This document shows, piece by piece, positions 41,627-49,861 of a DNA stretch of 64,000 nucleotides. A program made the position numbers and the translations under genes. How positions within the stretch are numbered: position 1 is the first letter of the stretch; each line of letters begins with the position of its first letter. The notes under the pieces are model-generated. The model was not told where the DNA came from and made no database searches. It saw only the letters and a list, made by a program, of their open reading frames with translations. The DNA is from Chloroflexota bacterium. GTDB lineage: Bacteria; Chloroflexota; Anaerolineae; UBA4142. Where the stretch lies: contig JACRBM010000060.1 in assembly GCA_016219275.1 (NCBI GenBank), positions 62,001 through 126,000 on the forward strand, in the 5' to 3' direction.

Positions 41627-43489
41627 CTACTTCGGCTTGATCTTGTAGAGGATTTTGATCCCGGCTTGTTGGTGCATCGGCGGAGCCCAGGGATTGTCCG
41701 AAGTCGGAAAGCCCGTCCAGACCGTTTCATTGAATTCGTAGAACTCGAGCGGGCGGTACATCAACCCGATCCCAGGAATGTTCTCGATAAAGATTTTATC
41801 GAGTTGACCGAACAGTTGCTTCTGGGTTGCCTCGTCGGTTGCCGCGGCGGCTTTGTCCAGCAGTTCGTACGTGCCGGCTGGGGGTTTGAAGCGACCAAAG
41901 TTCCAGAACGCTTGAGTCCCGCGATCGGGCACATCGCGGTCGTCAATCATATCGCGGATGCGTTGCCACGGCGCGGCGGGTGTCGCGCCCGTGATGCCAA
42001 ACAGGGCAAAGTCAAAGTCGCCGTTCCGCACGCGGCTCGTCACGACCGGTTGTTCGGGAAATTCGGTGTTGATGTCAATGCCGATTTCTTTCGCGCTTTG
42101 CGAGACCAGGGAGAGCGCGGTCATCCAGTCCGTCCAGCCGTACGGGGTGATGACTTTCCAGGGACCGAGGCGCGTGCCATCGGGCAACACATAGATTCCG
42201 TCCGCGCCTTTCTTGGCGGACAGTTCTTTTTCCAGAATCTCTTTGGCTTTTGCCGGATTGTACTCCCAGCCGAGACTCTTGGTTTGTTCGGCGTTAAAGT
42301 ACTTGGCTTCGCCGCCGGTGGGGAGAATGAGACTGGATTGAACCGGCGCTGAATAGCGCGACATGGCAGTCTGCGCGATGAGCGGATAGTTGATCGAATA
42401 CGCGAGCGCGCGGCGTACTTTGAGATTATCCAAGCCCTTCTTGCTTGTGTTGATGTGCATCATCGGGATGCTGCCGGGAATATAGTACGGTTCTTGTTTG
42501 AACCACGTACCCACCGGTTGTTTTTTCTGTTCCCACATCAACCAAATTTGCGGCGTGAACTGTTGCGAAATGTCCACTTCGCCGCGTTGAAAGGCGAGGT
42601 TGCCGTCGTCGTTGCTCTTGAAAATCGGATGGACGATGTACTTGGGCGCGGGAGCACCATAGATGGATTTGCCCCAGTAGTTGTCGTCACGCACCAACGC
42701 GACGCGCTCCGCCGAAGCAACCTGCAATTTGTAGGGACCCGAGCCGACTGGCGCGTTGTCTACGATTTGTGATAGAGCCGTGCCGGATTTTTCGCGTTCC
42801 GTCCAAATATGCTTGGGCAGAATACGCGTCGTCGCCAAACGTTGCTTGACGATCCCAGGGTTGATCACTTTGGGATCGAGTTTGAGTTGGATCGTGCGGT
42901 CGCCGGTAGACGTCATCTCAGTCACATAACGCCAAAAGTCACTATAGACCAGGTCCTTGTTCGTCTTGGCAAGTCCGAAGGTGTAGACCACGTCGTCCGT
43001 CGTGAGTGGTTTGCCATCCTGCCACTGCGTACCATTTTGCAACGTAATCACAACGGTCGTTGCGTCCGTGAATTTGTACTCTTTCGCGAGTAGCGGATCG
43101 AGATTACCGGTCGCCACGTTGAACGCGAACAATGTTTCATAAATCTGCTCGTGAATGCCGGTGCTGGGCCAGGCTGGAACGCCAGCCAGAGGATTGAAGG
43201 TTGCCGGTGGTCCCCACTGGAAGCCACCGATGTAGAGCGTTTCGTTGCGCGGGAGTTGACCCGGCGCGACCGGCGCAGAGGTTGGCGCGGGCGCTTTGGT
43301 CGCCGCGGCGGGCGCAGAGGTTGGCGCGGCAGCGGCTTTGGTCGGTTCCGCGGCGGCTTTGGTCGGCGCGGCGGCGGGGGGTTGAGTGGGCGCGGTTGTT
43401 GGCGCGGTAGTTGGAGTAGTGCACGCGCTCACAACGACAAGTCCAACCAACATCAACAACACGATACTCGCAATCAATTTTCGGTTCAT
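41627..43489 (-). CDS. Extracellular solute-binding lipoprotein, family 5 (DppA/OppA type)
   Basis: The protein has 620 residues. A lipoprotein signal has VVSAC near residue 23, followed by about 55 residues of low-complexity Ala/Pro/Thr/Lys linker (repeated PTKAAAEPTK-like units). The SBP_bac_5 fold comes next (FNVATGNLDPLLAKEY; VVITLQNGTQWQDGKPLTTD; DVVYTFGLAK; VRRALAYSINYP). Family 5 proteins bind peptides but also cello- and manno-oligosaccharides in anaerobes. With GH2 and GH3 enzymes downstream, a beta-oligosaccharide ligand is likely. AAGGAGGAG precedes ATG 43489. It is the first gene of the sugar operon. Confidence 0.93.
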   Translation of the reverse strand: MNRKLIASIVLLMLVGLVVVSACTTPTTAPTTAPTQPPAAAPTKAAAEPTKAAAAPTSAPAAATKAPAPTSAPVAPGQLPRNETLYIGGFQWGPPATFNPLAGVPAWPSTGIHEQIYETLFAFNVATGNLDPLLAKEYKFTDATTVVITLQNGTQWQDGKPLTTDDVVYTFGLAKTNKDLVYSDFWRYVTEMTSTGDRTIQLKLDPKVINPGIVKQRLATTRILPKHIWTEREKSGTALSQIVDNAPVGSGPYKLQVASAERVALVRDDNYWGKSIYGAPAPKYIVHPIFKSNDDGNLAFQRGEVDISQQFTPQIWLMWEQKKQPVGTWFKQEPYYIPGSIPMMHINTSKKGLDNLKVRRALAYSINYPLIAQTAMSRYSAPVQSSLILPTGGEAKYFNAEQTKSLGWEYNPAKAKEILEKELSAKKGADGIYVLPDGTRLGPWKVITPYGWTDWMTALSLVSQSAKEIGIDINTEFPEQPVVTSRVRNGDFDFALFGITGATPAAPWQRIRDMIDDRDVPDRGTQAFWNFGRFKPPAGTYELLDKAAAATDEATQKQLFGQLDKIFIENIPGIGLMYRPLEFYEFNETVWTGFPTSDNPWAPPMHQQAGIKILYKIKPK

Positions 43490-43780
43490 CGCATCTCCTC
43501 CTTGAAAAGTTGAGTTGACTTTAGCACAAATCGTTCAAAGAATTTTCCAAGCTCTTCAACCACCTCCTCTCATGGGTACTTGCCAGACTACTGTCAAGGT
43601 TCGGAGCTTCGATTAGGGCTTTATTTTCAGTATGACGACGCGCGGGCAAGCGCATCGCGCGCAATGACGTGGGGTTGAAGAAAGAGGTTGCGAAAAACTT
43701 GCGATTGCGCCATTGCCACAAGTAGACCACCGTAGTGAGTAATTCGGACTGCCTTGTCCCTGGAGTGTGGTAGCTCTATA
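43490..43780. other. Intergenic region upstream of the sugar operon
   Basis: This part of the 667 bp gap between the divergent binding-protein and LuxR genes shows no coding frame with a ribosome site. It should carry the leftward promoter of the sugar operon; TAAAGT near 43520 on the minus strand is a possible -10, but no matching -35 is clear. Confidence 0.4.
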
Positions 43781-43932
43781 CTGAATCGTGGAGTCAAAAT
43801 GGGGCGATTGAAACACCTGCACTCCCGAAGGGGTGCGGTGCAAGTGTCGCTTTTGGTGGGCGTTCCGCCGCATTTCGCCCGCGTAGGCGGGCGACCAGCC
43901 AACGGCTCATGCGGGGCAATTTCAATTGCCAA
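43781..43932. repeat. Dispersed repeat B, copy 2
   Basis: It matches 12636-12776 in its outer parts (CTGAATCGTGGAGT ... GGGCGACCAGCCAACGGCTC ... GGCAATTTCAATTGCC). It lacks that copy's nested palindrome but carries another one (43813-43848), which also occurs inside the metal ATPase gene. The element thus seems to be a target for smaller palindromic insertions. Confidence 0.85.
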
Positions 43933-44086
43933 TGTCCAGACTATGCTCCACGATTTAATGGGGTGCTACCCCAGGAGTATTTGGCAATCAGGATAGCGCA
44001 GAATCGCACCGTTGCCCATCCTTCGTTTGGCGGATTGTAGACGGAAGGGCATCGCCGAAAGAAGCGGAAAAGGCGGAGGGCAGAAA

Positions 44087-44133
44087 TTGACAACTTGCCC
44101 AACACGGATACAATCGCGGGTGTTGGGCAAGTT
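44087..44133 (+). promoter_or_regulatory. LuxR gene promoter within a perfect inverted repeat
   Basis: TTGACA (44087-44092), a 16 bp spacer and TACAAT (44109-44114) form a promoter. AACTTGCCCAACA (44092-44104) and TGTTGGGCAAGTT (44121-44133) are a perfect 13 bp inverted repeat around the -10 box. It may be an operator for the regulator itself. Only 23 bases separate its right end from ATG 44157. Confidence 0.75.
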
Positions 44134-44156
44134 CGCCGTCTCGATTTGGAGGGCGT

Positions 44157-47100
44157 ATGCGGAAATCCAGCAAGCCGGTTGTTAGGCACGACCGCGTGGT
44201 GACCGATGAGCCGGGCACACTCAACCCCATTCGCGTCGGTTCGCCGCAGTGGTTCGCGTGGCTCGACCAAACTCCAGGATTTGTTTTCGAGGGTGGCGCG
44301 GGGTACTTTACCGCGCGCCGCGAAACGCGACGCGGGATCGCGTACTGGTACGCCTATCGTTGGCGCGCCGGGAAACTTGCCAAGACGTACTTGGGCAAAT
44401 CGGAAGAACTGACCCAGGAATGTTTCGAGCAAGCCAGCGCGCGCCTTGCCGGTCAAACGACACTGGCGCGGCTAGCGAGCCAATCCGATTCGGTTGACTT
44501 GACAACTCCGCTCATTCAGGTTGCCGATACCAGCCCTCCCCAGGCAACGACGAGCGAGTTGTCTTTTTTACCCCTGACCAAAATCAAACCCCCGACGTTG
44601 CCGCAAGACCTCGTCGCGCGTCCGCGCCTCACGCAGCAATTGACCGCGCCGGTGACGATTATCTACGCGCCGAGCGGATTTGGCAAGAGCACCTTGCTCA
44701 ACGAATGGCGGCAAACGTGCGCGATGCCGGTTGCCTGGGTCTCGCTCGACGCGGACGACAATTCGCCGTCGCGTTTTTGGTCCACGGTCCTTTTGTCTCT
44801 GCGAACGAATTACCCGAACCTGGGTCACGCACTGCTCTCTCAACTCCAGATGTCCTCGGCTAGCGCAAGTTCCGAAATCGTCGTCGCGCTTTCGAATGAA
44901 ATCGTACGGGTGATGGATGAAGAAAATCCTCCTCGCGGGATGGCGTTGATTTTGGACGACTATCACCACGTTCAACAGCCGGTCATTCACGCCTCACTTC
45001 AAACCTTGATCGAACATTTGCCGCCCGCATTGCGCTTGATAATTTCCAGTCACACCAAACCGCCGATCGTGCTAGGTCGTTTGCGTGCAAAGGGAATCGT
45101 CACCGAGTTAAAGACGGAGGATTTGCGCTTTACTGTGGAAGAAGGAATTGATTTCTTGTGGCGGCGCAATCCGAACCGGCGTTTGGCGTTCGGCGATATG
45201 CAAACGTTGGTCAAACGTACCGAGGGCTGGGTCGCCGGGCTTACGCTCGCAACATTAGCGTTGACGCAGTATAACGATCGGCAAGCGTTCATGGCGAATT
45301 TTTCCGGCGCGCACGCGTACCTGCACGAGTATTTCATGGAGAGCATCCTGCATCAACAATCGCCTGCCGTTCAAACGTTTCTCCTCCGGACGGCGGTGTT
45401 GAAACATTTGACCGGCGGTTTGTGCGATGCGGTGACCGGGCAAAACGATGGCGCGGAGATGTTGGCGCGTCTATGGCAAGAAAATCTTTTCCTCGTGCGC
45501 TTGGAAGAACAAGACTGGTATCGCTATCACGATTTGTTCGCCGAAATGTTGTGCAGTCAATTACAGGCGCAATTCCCCGGCGAGATTCGGCAGTTGCATC
45601 AGCGCGCGGCGGAATGGTATCGCACACAGAACGCGCCGGCCGAGGCGGTACATCATTTTCTCGCGATTGGCGAGTGGGAACAAGCCGCCGCGCTCATCGA
45701 AAGCGTGGCACTGCGCGAACTCGAACAGTTCGGCGAAGACTCGCGCTTACTCCAGTGGCTGCAACAATTGCCCGAGACGGTGATGCAACATCACAAGACC
45801 TTGCTGGCGGTCTTTGTGCGTCTGGCGAAGATGGCGTTATCGCAAACCGAAGTGGAACGCTTTTTGGCGCACACCGAAACGTCCATCGCGCGCAAGCCGC
45901 TGGCGGAACAGACGCGCGACGAGCAAGCCGTGTTACTCGAGATCCAGCGACTCAAGCGCGCGTGGGCGACGGGCGCGTCCGCCGAATTGCCGACGAACGG
46001 TGAACATGCCGAGGTGTGGCAAATGTTGAACGAGCTGGCGCGCTTTCGTCTCAACATGCGGCAACAACTCGATCAAGCGGAAGCCATCGCGCAAGAGGTA
46101 TACGAAGCGGCGCAGGCGCGCCGCCATCTTTTTGTGATGTTGATGGCGGGCGGTACGTGCGCGTGTATCGCGGCATCCCGCGGCAATCTGCGGCGCAGTG
46201 AAAAGATCGCGCACCAGGTTTTGCAACAAGCCCTGGCGCGGCGCGGCAAATTGCCGGAACCGGCGAGCATCGCGCTCACGACAATGAGCCGCGTGTGCTA
46301 CGAGCGCAACCAATTGGCGCACGCGCATCAACTTTTGCTGCGCGCGACCGAGGTGGACCCGAACCCCACCAGTTCGAATATGCGCGTGATGGTGGCGGTG
46401 ACACGCGCGCTGATTCAATCCGCGGAGGGGAATCACGACGCCGCGCAAGTGACGATTCAAGCCGCGCTCGAATTGAATACCCAACGTCCGTCCGGCGCGT
46501 GGCTCAACCAGGATTTGATCGCGTACCAGGCGTTATTCGTTTTGCGGCAAGGCGACGGCGCGTCCGCCGAACGCCTGTTGAACGAAGCGGGCGAGGCAAC
46601 CACGCACGCCTTTTCCAGGCGCGTCCAAGCCGAGATTCTGTTGGAGCACGACGCCGCGGGTGCTGAAGAAATTCTCAATGCCTTACTCGCGGAATACCCG
46701 CACGGTTTGTATCGAGAGCCGTTGATGGGTACGCGGATATTGTGCGCGCTCGCGTTGTTCAAGCAGAACAAACCGAATCAGGCGCGCCAAGCGATGACTG
46801 ACGCGCTTCGGCTTGCCAGCCCGGAAGGATTCCTGCGCCCGTTCCTGGATTACGGGTCTCAGGTCGCGTCGTTGCTCACGCTCGTTCTGCACACTGGCAA
46901 CCTGACCGGCGAAACGCAAATGTTTGCCAAACAACTTGTGCGTTTGCTTGGATCCGCCAATGGCGGATACACGCCCTTGCCCAAACACGAACTCGCCGCG
47001 CTCTCTACTGCCGCGTCCATTAGCGCGCGCGAGCAAGAAGTATTGCGTTTGGTGAGCGCGGGTTTATCGAACCAGGAAATCGCCGACTGCTTTTGCATTT

Positions 47101-47204
47101 CGACGTGCACGGTCAAGACGCACCTTGAAAATATCTATCGTAAACTCGGAGTGAATAGCCGGACGCAAGCCATCGCGCAGGCGCAGACGTTGAGACTGGT
47201 GTGA
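44157..47204 (+). CDS. MalT-type LuxR-family transcriptional activator (STAND ATPase)
   Basis: The protein has 1015 residues. An N-terminal domain of about 95 residues (WFAWLDQTPGFVFEGGAGYF; YWYAYRWRAGKLAKTYLGK) looks like a small DNA- or ligand-binding module. The NTPase follows, with Walker A in YAPSGFGKSTLLNEW (near residue 175) and Walker B in MALILDDYHHV. A long helical TPR-like region covers about residues 500-920. The LuxR HTH is at the end (LSAREQEVLRLVSAGLSNQE). MalT-type activators switch on when a sugar binds the TPR part. It is divergent from the oligosaccharide operon, its probable target. GGAGG precedes ATG. Confidence 0.93.
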   Translation: MRKSSKPVVRHDRVVTDEPGTLNPIRVGSPQWFAWLDQTPGFVFEGGAGYFTARRETRRGIAYWYAYRWRAGKLAKTYLGKSEELTQECFEQASARLAGQTTLARLASQSDSVDLTTPLIQVADTSPPQATTSELSFLPLTKIKPPTLPQDLVARPRLTQQLTAPVTIIYAPSGFGKSTLLNEWRQTCAMPVAWVSLDADDNSPSRFWSTVLLSLRTNYPNLGHALLSQLQMSSASASSEIVVALSNEIVRVMDEENPPRGMALILDDYHHVQQPVIHASLQTLIEHLPPALRLIISSHTKPPIVLGRLRAKGIVTELKTEDLRFTVEEGIDFLWRRNPNRRLAFGDMQTLVKRTEGWVAGLTLATLALTQYNDRQAFMANFSGAHAYLHEYFMESILHQQSPAVQTFLLRTAVLKHLTGGLCDAVTGQNDGAEMLARLWQENLFLVRLEEQDWYRYHDLFAEMLCSQLQAQFPGEIRQLHQRAAEWYRTQNAPAEAVHHFLAIGEWEQAAALIESVALRELEQFGEDSRLLQWLQQLPETVMQHHKTLLAVFVRLAKMALSQTEVERFLAHTETSIARKPLAEQTRDEQAVLLEIQRLKRAWATGASAELPTNGEHAEVWQMLNELARFRLNMRQQLDQAEAIAQEVYEAAQARRHLFVMLMAGGTCACIAASRGNLRRSEKIAHQVLQQALARRGKLPEPASIALTTMSRVCYERNQLAHAHQLLLRATEVDPNPTSSNMRVMVAVTRALIQSAEGNHDAAQVTIQAALELNTQRPSGAWLNQDLIAYQALFVLRQGDGASAERLLNEAGEATTHAFSRRVQAEILLEHDAAGAEEILNALLAEYPHGLYREPLMGTRILCALALFKQNKPNQARQAMTDALRLASPEGFLRPFLDYGSQVASLLTLVLHTGNLTGETQMFAKQLVRLLGSANGGYTPLPKHELAALSTAASISAREQEVLRLVSAGLSNQEIADCFCISTCTVKTHLENIYRKLGVNSRTQAIAQAQTLRLV

Positions 47205-47387
47205 AAACTGGATGCCCCGCTCTGTCCGGGCACACGCCGCGTACCAACAGCAATCCCGCAATGAGCCGGGAACGTATTATCTAACAAAGGGCTGCCGCGA
47301 ACACAGAGGAGGAAATATTTTCTCGCGGTGACTTGATGCGGTTTGTGTTTTCGGTGATAGGATTAAAGTCATCGCCAGGTTGGGCTA

Positions 47388-47415
47388 TTGCCAAAATAAT
47401 CGAATGGCGTATAAT
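47388..47415 (+). promoter_or_regulatory. Promoter of the prkA operon
   Basis: TTGCCA (47388-47393), a 16 bp spacer and TATAAT (47410-47415) point rightward. The predicted start near 47422 gives a leader of about 420 bases before prkA. Upstream, 47205-47387 shows nothing else beyond the end of the LuxR gene. Confidence 0.7.
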
Positions 47416-47428
47416 TCGGGCAGTAAGA

Positions 47429-47458
47429 TCCCTCGCGGTCTTCCGGGAGCGCGAGGGA
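47429..47458 (+). ncRNA. First hairpin of the prkA leader
   Basis: TCCCTCGCG (47429-47437) pairs perfectly with CGCGAGGGA (47450-47458) around a 12-base loop, starting about seven bases after the predicted transcript start. It is the 5' hairpin of the long leader. Confidence 0.6.
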
Positions 47459-47471
47459 ATGACGCCAAAGG

Positions 47472-47540
47472 TAGTGACTTTCTCAATGACGAGGAACTCT
47501 GTCGCATTCACCGTTCTGGTCCAACTCTAGAACGGTTTTC
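47472..47540 (+). ncRNA. Shared leader element, copy A (prkA operon)
   Basis: This roughly 70-base element resembles 61354-61427. It has TAGTGAC, a small CTC ... GAG hairpin, CGCATTCACCGTTCTGG, and a pairing partner AGAACGGT followed by TTTTCGTTT. The stem ACCGTTCT / AGAACGGT (47510-47517 / 47529-47536) is identical in both copies while its loop differs, as expected for a conserved RNA structure. It lies in the 5' leader of the PrkA operon. Function is unknown; candidates are a riboswitch, a protein-binding site or a terminator. Confidence 0.55.
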
Positions 47541-47783
47541 GTTTAATAGCGAGTCACATGCAAGCGCGACGAAATTGCAACACGACCGTTTTCCAATCCA
47601 GCAAAAAGGACCGATCAATTACCACATCGCCAACACAACCAATCAAGGAGCAGTTCGCTAATTCAAAACGATTGCTCTAATCGTCCTACACCAACTCCAA
47701 CGCTACGTCCTGTTTCGTTCCCAGCATCGAGCATCGTCGCTAAAGCGCCGCACAGGCAGTTGCTCTATCGAAAAACGTGTCGC

Positions 47784-47818
47784 TCCCGGGAGGCATCTAG
47801 TTGCCCCCGGGATTTTTT
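47784..47818 (+). terminator. Intrinsic terminator in the prkA leader (attenuator)
   Basis: TCCCGGGAGGC pairs with GCCCCCGGGA (10 bp, one bulged A, 8-base loop) and six T follow at 47813-47818. It lies 25 bases before ATG 47843, inside the leader transcript. Transcription must pass it to reach prkA, so conditional read-through is likely. Confidence 0.8.
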
Positions 47819-47842
47819 GCAGATGTAACAGGAGAAATTACG

Positions 47843-49753
47843 ATGAGTGACTTGATCAACCGATTAGATGCGCACACCGAGAGCCACAAGGCGAACGAGT
47901 GGAGCGGATCCTTCCGCGACTATCTCGCGATTGTCCACGCGAATGTTCACGCCGCCCAACTCGCGCATGCGCGCATTTACGAAATGGTGCGTTCCGCCGG
48001 GGTGGAAACCGATGAGACGACCGGCGCGGAAAAGTATCTCTTTTTCCAGAAGGATTTGTTCGGCGTGGACGAGGCGCTGGCGCAAATCATGGAGTATTTC
48101 AAAGCCGCGTCGCTCGGTTCGGACGTAGGGCGACGAATCTTGATGATTTACGGACCGCCATCGTCCGGCAAAAGTCAATTCGTGATTTTGCTCAAGCGTG
48201 GCTTGGAAGAATACACGCGCACTCCCATCGGCGCGGTCTACGCGATTGCCGATTGTCCGATGCACGAAGAACCACTTCACCTCGTTCCGCATTCGATCCG
48301 TCCTGATTTTCTGCATGAGTACAAAATCCAGATCGAGGGTGAACTTTGCCCACGCTGCGCGATGAACCTGACCAACAAATATCGCAACGATATTTACGCC
48401 GTCCCCGTCAAGCGCGTCTTTTTTTCCGAACGCGAACGCATGGGGATTGGCACGTTCGTCCCCGCTGACCCCAAATCCCAGGACATTACCGAGCTGGTCG
48501 GCTCGATTGATCTGGCGACGATTGGCGAGTACGGCTCGGAATCCGATCCGCGTGCGTATCGGTTCGACGGCGAACTGAATGTCGCCAACCGCGGACTGAT
48601 GGAATTTATCGAAATGCTCAAGGCGGACGAGCGATTCTTGTACGTCCTGCTCACGCTCTCCCAGGAAAAAAATATCAAGACCGGACGCTTTCCGTTGATC
48701 TATGCGGACGAAGTCGTAGTCGCACACACGAACGAAGCCGAGTTCAACACCTTTATGGCGGACAAAAAATCGGAAGCGTTGCAAGACCGCATGATCGTCG
48801 TGCGGATGCCGTACAACTTGCGCGTGTCTGCCGAGCAGAAAATCTACGACAAATTGCTCCGCCAATCGAAATTCGGCAACATCCACATCGCGCCGCACAC
48901 ACTGGAACTGGCTTCGATGTTTGCGATCCTGACGCGTCTGGAAGAACCCAAGATCAAGGGGCTGACGCTGATCAAAAAGATGAAGTTGTATGACGGCGCG
49001 GAGGATGTGGAAGGTTTTCGCCAGAAAGACATCAAGCAAATCAAGGAAGCGACCGAACGCGAAGGCATGGACGGCATCTCGCCGCGCTTTGTCATCAACC
49101 GCATCAGCGCGGCGTTCACCAAGCCCAGCGCCAAATGTGTCAATCCGATTGACGCACTCCGTTCGATCAAGGACGGCATCGAAGGGCACAGCGGCATGAC
49201 GAAGGAACACAAGGAACGCTACATCAACTTGATCGCCGACGCGCGCAAAGAGTACGACGAAATCGCGCGCACGGATGTTCAAAAAGCGTTCTTCGTTTCG
49301 TTCGAAAAAGAGGCGCAGACTTTGCTCGACAATTATCTGGATAATGTCGAAGCGTACCTCGACGACCGCAAAGTCACCGATCCGATCACCGGCGAAGAAT
49401 TGCCGCCCAACGAAAAATTGATGCGCTCGATCGAGGACAAGGTCAAAGTCTCGGAAAGCGGCAAGGACGCGTTCCGCAACGAAATCTTCCGCAAGGTGGC
49501 GATGGCGCAGCGTCGCAGCGAACCTTTCGATTACCGCACGCACGACAAGTTGCGTGAAGCCATCGAGCGACAATTGTTTGACGAACGGCGCGACACGATC
49601 AAACTTACGGTGTCCACGCGCAACCCCGATCCCGAACAACTTCGCAAAATCAACCAAGTCGTCAACACGCTAGTCGAGCGCGAGGGCTATTGCTCCGAGT
49701 GTTCGAACGAGTTGCTCAAGTACGTGTCGTCGTTGCTCGCACGGGAAAAGTAA
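47843..49753 (+). CDS. prkA: PrkA-family serine protein kinase / AAA ATPase
   Basis: The protein has 636 residues. The AAA-type N-terminal domain has Walker A IYGPPSSGKS (near residue 105). A CPRCAMNL pair follows, and then the PrkA kinase-like C-terminal half with IDALRSIKDGIEGHSGMTKE. PrkA was described as a serine kinase and also as an AAA+ protease, and it acts with YeaH and SpoVR in stress and stationary-phase responses. Its relatives have about 640 residues. GGAGAAA precedes ATG 47843. It is the first gene of the three-gene operon. Confidence 0.95.
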   Translation: MSDLINRLDAHTESHKANEWSGSFRDYLAIVHANVHAAQLAHARIYEMVRSAGVETDETTGAEKYLFFQKDLFGVDEALAQIMEYFKAASLGSDVGRRILMIYGPPSSGKSQFVILLKRGLEEYTRTPIGAVYAIADCPMHEEPLHLVPHSIRPDFLHEYKIQIEGELCPRCAMNLTNKYRNDIYAVPVKRVFFSERERMGIGTFVPADPKSQDITELVGSIDLATIGEYGSESDPRAYRFDGELNVANRGLMEFIEMLKADERFLYVLLTLSQEKNIKTGRFPLIYADEVVVAHTNEAEFNTFMADKKSEALQDRMIVVRMPYNLRVSAEQKIYDKLLRQSKFGNIHIAPHTLELASMFAILTRLEEPKIKGLTLIKKMKLYDGAEDVEGFRQKDIKQIKEATEREGMDGISPRFVINRISAAFTKPSAKCVNPIDALRSIKDGIEGHSGMTKEHKERYINLIADARKEYDEIARTDVQKAFFVSFEKEAQTLLDNYLDNVEAYLDDRKVTDPITGEELPPNEKLMRSIEDKVKVSESGKDAFRNEIFRKVAMAQRRSEPFDYRTHDKLREAIERQLFDERRDTIKLTVSTRNPDPEQLRKINQVVNTLVEREGYCSECSNELLKYVSSLLAREK

Positions 49754-49861
49754 TGACCAATTACCAATTTCCATTTACCACATACCACATACCATTTACG
49801 TATCTCGAAATCAGTAATTGGTAAGCGGTAATTAGTAATTGGTAATTCGCAAAGGTTTGAT
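49754..49861. repeat. ATTACCAATT / GGTAATTAGTAATTGG repeat gap
   Basis: The gap between prkA and the YeaH gene holds ACCAATTACCA and ACCACATACCACATACC units on the left and GTAATTGGTAAGCGGTAATT units on the right, which pair imperfectly. There is no gene in it. An AAAGG ribosome site is at its end. Confidence 0.75.

Noticed and set aside
47864-49657. A long open frame antisense to prkA (about 597 codons)
   Set aside because: It mirrors the codon pattern of prkA, has no ribosome site, and its residues are Arg/Phe/Val-rich without any domain; it is a shadow of the real gene.
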